Shown piece by piece: positions 6,532-10,095 of a stretch of 10,095 nt of DNA. The stretch is from Candidatus Symbiothrix sp. (GTDB taxonomy: Bacteria; Bacteroidota; Bacteroidia; Bacteroidales; Azobacteroidaceae). How positions within the stretch are numbered: position 1 is the stretch's first letter; each line of letters begins with the position of its first letter. The DNA is taken from positions 1-10,095 of the forward strand of contig JAISXN010000196.1 in NCBI GenBank assembly GCA_031270525.1, read 5' to 3'. Made by a program: the position numbers and the translations under genes. The notes under the pieces were generated by a model. It did no database searches. It was not told the origin of the DNA and saw nothing but the letters and a program-made list of their open reading frames with translations.

Positions 6532-9078
6532 ATGACTGATAATCAAGATAGAATTATTAGAATTGATATTGAAGACCAAATGAAATCGGCCTACATCGAC
6601 TATTCGATGTCGGTGATTGTATCCAGGGCTTTACCTGATGTGAGAGACGGACTTAAACCTGTTCATAGAAGAGTTTTATATGGTATGAACGAAATCGGAA
6701 GCAATTCCGACAAACCGTATAAAAAATCTGCACGTATTGTAGGAGATGTGTTGGGGAAATATCATCCGCACGGCGATTCTTCGGTTTACAATACGATGGT
6801 GCGTATGGCTCAACCCTGGTCGATGCGTTATTTATTGGTTGACGGACAAGGAAATTACGGCTCCGTCGACGGTGATTCCCCTGCCGCCATGCGTTATACC
6901 GAAGCCCGCATGAGCAAATTAGCCGAAGAAATGTTGCAGGATATTGACAAGGAAACGGTTGATTTTCAATTAACTTACGATGATAAAAGTAAAGAGCCTA
7001 CCGTTCTTCCGACACGGATACCGAATCTGCTGATCAACGGTTCATCGGGTATTGCCGTCGGGATGGCGACCAATATGCCACCCCACAACCTGACGGAATG
7101 TATTAATGCCATTTTGTCTTACATTGACGCCCGCGGACAAGTCGAAGTGTCAGATTTAATGGAGTATATCAAAGCGCCGGATTTTCCGACGGGCGCATCC
7201 ATTTACGGCTATTCCGGCGTTCGCGACGCTTTTGAAACCGGACGCGGACGCGTGGTTTTGCGCGGGAAAGCGGAGATCGAAGTTAAAGATGGTAGAGAAA
7301 AGATTATTGTTACGGAAATTCCTTATCTTGTAAATAAGGCGGAATTAATCAAGCATATTGCGGATTTGGTCGGCGATAAAAGAATCGAAGGCGTGTCGAA
7401 CGTCAACGACGAATCCGACCGCGAAGGAATGCGTATCGTGGTGGATATCAAGAAAGACGGTAATTCGAGCGTGGTGCTGAATAAATTGTACAAACTGACC
7501 GCGTTGCAATCTTCTTTCAGTGTGAACAATGTTGCGCTGGTCAACGGCCGTCCGAGAATTTTGAATCTGAAAGATTTGGTCCGGTATTTCGTCGATCACC
7601 GTATAGATGTGGTGACCCGCCGCACCCAGTACGATTTGCGGAAAGCCGAAGAAAGAGCGCATATCCTGGAAGGTTTGATTATCGCTTCCGATAATATCGA
7701 CGAAGTAATTGCAATTATTCGTTCCTCTCAAAGTCCGAACGAAGCCATCGAACGTTTGATGGAGCGCTTCGGCCTGACGGAAATACAGTCGCGGGCTATC
7801 GTCGAAATGCGTCTGCGTCAGTTAACCGGATTGGAGCAAAATAAGTTACACGCTGAATACGAAGATGTTTTGAAACTGATCGCCGACTTGCAGGATATTC
7901 TGGCAAACGAAGATCATTTGATGAACATCATTAAGGATGAAATGATCGAAATCCGTAATAAGTACGGCGATAAACGGAAAACCGGCATTATTTATGCTAC
8001 GGAAGATTTCAATCCCGAAGATTTTTACGCCGATGAAGAAATGATTATCACGATTTCGCATTTGGGTTATATCAAACGAACACCCCTGGCGGAATTTCGT
8101 TCCCAGAACCGGGGCGGCGTAGGAGCCAAAGGTTCCGAAACCCGCGATGAGGATTTTGTGGAATATATTTATCCGGCAAATATGCATGCAACCATGTTGC
8201 TGTTTACGCAAAAAGGGCGTTGCTACTGGTTGAAAGTCTATGACATACCGGAAGGTACAAAAACCTCGAAAGGCCGGGCTATCCAGAATTTGCTGAACAT
8301 TGAAGCGGACGACAGGGTAAATGCCTTTATCCGTGTGAAATGGCTGAACGACAGCGATTTTGTCAATTCTCATTATCTGCTTTTCTGTACTAAAAAAGGA
8401 ATTATCAAGAAAACCTTGCTGGAAGCTTATTCCCGTCCGCGCACAAATGGCGTGAACGCTATTGTTTTGCGTGATGATGACGAAGTGATTGCCGTGAGAA
8501 TGACCAACGGCAACAACGAAATCGTTATCGCCAGCCGTAAAGGTCGCGCTCTTCGTTTCCATGAAAAAACGGTGCGTTTTATGGGACGGACGGCCGCCGG
8601 CGTAAAAGGCATAACTCTGGACCCGAAAAATGATGAAGTAATCGGTATGATTGCGATGAAAGACCTTGAAAAGGAAACCATTCTTGTTGTTTCCGAACAA
8701 GGATACGGCAAACGGTCCAAGATAGATGATTATCGCATCACCAACCGCGGCGGAAAAGGCGTCAAAACCTTGAATATCACTGAAAAAACCGGCGCTTTGG
8801 TGGGCATTAAGAGCGTTACCGACGAGAACGATTTGATGATTATCAATAAATCGGGTATCACCATACGCTTGAATGTTTCCGATGTGAGCATAATCGGGCG
8901 GGCTACGCAAGGCGTCCGTTTGATTAACCTCGAAAAACGCAATGATGAAATTGCTTCGGTTTGTAAAGTTATTTCCGAATCGGAATTGGATATTGTTGAC
9001 GAAAAAACCGGTGAAAATCCGGAAATAAATGAAAATAATGCCAAAAATGATGTGGGAAATAATGATATTAACAAATAA
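6532..9078 (+). CDS. gyrA: DNA gyrase subunit A
   Basis: This is the DNA-breaking subunit of gyrase (A2B2), which introduces negative supercoils using ATP hydrolysed by GyrB. The numbering through the catalytic domain coincides with E. coli: the catalytic Tyr is Tyr122 (MRYTEAR), and the quinolone-determining region at about 67-106 includes [12 protein letters not shown]. Ser83 is present, but residue 87 is Asn where E. coli has Asp. The coiled region with its primary dimer interface (about 370-480) is followed by the beta-pinwheel DNA-wrapping domain (about 490-815). The GyrA-box position reads QNRGGVG (525-531), and a second NRGGKG is at 738-743. The last 30 or so residues are an acidic, Asn-rich tail. 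The 848-residue length and closeness to Bacteroidales GyrA favour gyrA over parC. It is divergent from clpC and followed by a TPR gene. Confidence 0.97.
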   Translation: MTDNQDRIIRIDIEDQMKSAYIDYSMSVIVSRALPDVRDGLKPVHRRVLYGMNEIGSNSDKPYKKSARIVGDVLGKYHPHGDSSVYNTMVRMAQPWSMRYLLVDGQGNYGSVDGDSPAAMRYTEARMSKLAEEMLQDIDKETVDFQLTYDDKSKEPTVLPTRIPNLLINGSSGIAVGMATNMPPHNLTECINAILSYIDARGQVEVSDLMEYIKAPDFPTGASIYGYSGVRDAFETGRGRVVLRGKAEIEVKDGREKIIVTEIPYLVNKAELIKHIADLVGDKRIEGVSNVNDESDREGMRIVVDIKKDGNSSVVLNKLYKLTALQSSFSVNNVALVNGRPRILNLKDLVRYFVDHRIDVVTRRTQYDLRKAEERAHILEGLIIASDNIDEVIAIIRSSQSPNEAIERLMERFGLTEIQSRAIVEMRLRQLTGLEQNKLHAEYEDVLKLIADLQDILANEDHLMNIIKDEMIEIRNKYGDKRKTGIIYATEDFNPEDFYADEEMIITISHLGYIKRTPLAEFRSQNRGGVGAKGSETRDEDFVEYIYPANMHATMLLFTQKGRCYWLKVYDIPEGTKTSKGRAIQNLLNIEADDRVNAFIRVKWLNDSDFVNSHYLLFCTKKGIIKKTLLEAYSRPRTNGVNAIVLRDDDEVIAVRMTNGNNEIVIASRKGRALRFHEKTVRFMGRTAAGVKGITLDPKNDEVIGMIAMKDLEKETILVVSEQGYGKRSKIDDYRITNRGGKGVKTLNITEKTGALVGIKSVTDENDLMIINKSGITIRLNVSDVSIIGRATQGVRLINLEKRNDEIASVCKVISESELDIVDEKTGENPEINENNAKNDVGNNDINK

Positions 9079-9082
9079 TTTG

Positions 9083-9090
9083 TAACTTTG
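9083..9090 (+). promoter_or_regulatory. Probable -7 box for the TPR gene
   Basis: TAACTTTG matches TAnnTTTG exactly and begins 5 bases after the gyrA stop. The -33 region would fall inside the gyrA tail codons, and no clear TTTG is seen there. The predicted start is near 9097, with a 34-nt AT-rich leader. No terminator hairpin is visible after gyrA, so read-through from gyrA is also possible. Confidence 0.4.
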
Positions 9091-9130
9091 TCGTTGATTG
9101 GATAATAATAATTTTAAAAATATATTTGTT

Positions 9131-10095
9131 ATGAAAAAAATAGTATTTACAGTGGTATTTTTTCTTTTTGCGGCAAGTATTACTTTTGGACAGAAAAAAA
9201 CGGTAAAGGCTGCAGCCAATGAAATTAAAGGAAATACGCCTAACCTCACGGAAGCGCGGAATCTTATCAAGGATGCTTTGACCAATCCGGAATCGGCCGA
9301 AGAGGCGGAAACCTGGTATGTGGCAGGCTCTATCGAAAACAAACAGTTTGATTTGGAGCGGACAAACGAAATGCTTGGCAAGCAACCGAATGAAGCGGTG
9401 ATGTACGCTGCTTTGGGCGCGATTTCACCCTACTTCGAAAAAGCCTTGGAATACGATAAACGTCCCGATGCAAAAGGGAAAGTAAAACTGAAATATACCA
9501 AAGATATTAAGGCAATTATGTTGGCAAACCGTCCTTTTTATTCCAATGCGGGTATTTATTATTACAACAACAGGGATTACAAAAAAGCCTACGAAAATTT
9601 CAAATTGTATGGCGATTTCAAGAAAATGGACCTTTTTCAGGACGAAAAATGGACGATACCCGATAGCATCGAAAATCAAATCAGATATTATGCAGGTCTT
9701 TCCGCGGCGTTTATTCCCGATCATACGGCTGCCATTGAGGTTTTTGAAGAAATTAAAGACGGCGGCGTCAACGAAACGGATATTTACCGTGCGCTTGCCA
9801 ATGAATACCAGCAGGTAAAGGATACGGCCGGTTTTGAGAGAACGATTGCTGCCGGATTTAAGCGGTTTCCGCAAGACGATTATTTCTTATTAAACCTCAT
9901 CAATCAAAGCATTAGCAAAGGGAAGTCAAACGAAGCCATTGGTTATCTGGATGCCGCTATCGCAAAAGATCCGGACAATGCACAATTGTACGATGTTTTA
10001 GGTCAGGTTTACGAAGGAGACAGGAAAATCGATGAAGCCATCAAGTACATGAAAAAAGCTGTAGAATTGAAACCGGATACTGCCGATTTTCTTAC
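9131..10095 (+). CDS. Secreted TPR-repeat protein (partial, 3' end beyond window)
   Basis: The open frame runs from ATG 9131 to the right edge without a stop: 321 complete codons plus two bases. The N-terminus MKK plus a hydrophobic core (residues 4-19), then T-F-G before Gln21, looks like a type I signal peptide cleaved around residue 20. No lipobox Cys is present, so a soluble periplasmic or exported protein is predicted. Helical repeats rich in Ala/Tyr cover the mature part. The clearest TPR units are at about 267-282 (E-A-I-G-Y-L-D-A-A-I ending in D-P-D-N) and 283-316 (ending K-A-V-E-L-K-P). TPR proteins act as protein-binding scaffolds; the partner is unknown. From memory, a TPR gene after gyrA is common in Bacteroidales. 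The function is unassigned. Confidence 0.88.
   Translation, partial: MKKIVFTVVFFLFAASITFGQKKTVKAAANEIKGNTPNLTEARNLIKDALTNPESAEEAETWYVAGSIENKQFDLERTNEMLGKQPNEAVMYAALGAISPYFEKALEYDKRPDAKGKVKLKYTKDIKAIMLANRPFYSNAGIYYYNNRDYKKAYENFKLYGDFKKMDLFQDEKWTIPDSIENQIRYYAGLSAAFIPDHTAAIEVFEEIKDGGVNETDIYRALANEYQQVKDTAGFERTIAAGFKRFPQDDYFLLNLINQSISKGKSNEAIGYLDAAIAKDPDNAQLYDVLGQVYEGDRKIDEAIKYMKKAVELKPDTADFL

Noticed and set aside
9121..9128. TATATTTG, a perfect -7 box match right before the TPR gene ATG
   Set aside because: Transcription from it would start inside the coding region, so it is more likely chance in AT-rich leader sequence. The box at 9083-9090 is better placed.
7846..9381. A 511-codon open frame on the minus strand opposite the gyrA 3' half and the TPR gene start
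   Set aside because: It is antisense to two clearly coding genes, shows no recognisable domain or signal, and crosses a promoter-bearing intergenic region. It is a frame shadow of gyrA codon use.

Overview
The window looks like chromosomal core sequence from a member of the Bacteroidota, most likely the order Bacteroidales. Three things support this. GyrA, ClpC and GapA closely resemble Bacteroidales proteins as I remember them. Several genes are preceded by the Bacteroidota-type promoter -7 box TAnnTTTG, and no start shows a Shine-Dalgarno sequence. The clpC / gyrA / TPR-gene neighbourhood also fits that order from memory. Base composition is moderately AT-rich, with very AT-rich intergenic regions. 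I see no insertion sequence, phage, integrase, CRISPR array or other mobile element.

Layout from left to right: a tRNA-Ser(GCU) on the minus strand runs off the left edge and is divergent from mltG (endolytic peptidoglycan transglycosylase, +). Six bases after mltG comes an easily missed 28-codon ORF for a minimal lipoprotein (+). Next is gapA (glycolytic glyceraldehyde-3-phosphate dehydrogenase, +), with a good promoter whose -33 element sits in the loop of a perfect inverted repeat. A hairpin-rich convergent intergenic region separates gapA from a minus-strand pair: clpC (AAA+ Clp unfoldase) followed by a membrane-anchored serine hydrolase of the beta-lactamase/NylB-like fold. clpC is divergent from gyrA (+) across 222 bp holding promoters for both. 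gyrA is followed by a secreted TPR-repeat protein (+) that is cut off by the right edge.

The genes are mostly independent housekeeping functions: cell-wall growth, central carbon metabolism, protein quality control, DNA topology and a serine tRNA. The likely transcription units are tRNA-Ser; mltG plus the tiny lipoprotein; gapA; clpC with the serine hydrolase; gyrA; and the TPR gene, which has its own -7 box and may also receive read-through from gyrA.

There is no obvious new multigene system here. The items most worth a second look are the 28-residue Cys-rich lipoprotein after mltG, the inverted repeat over the gapA -33 element, the Asn at the quinolone-relevant residue 87 of GyrA, and the interleaved inverted repeats between gapA and the serine hydrolase gene.
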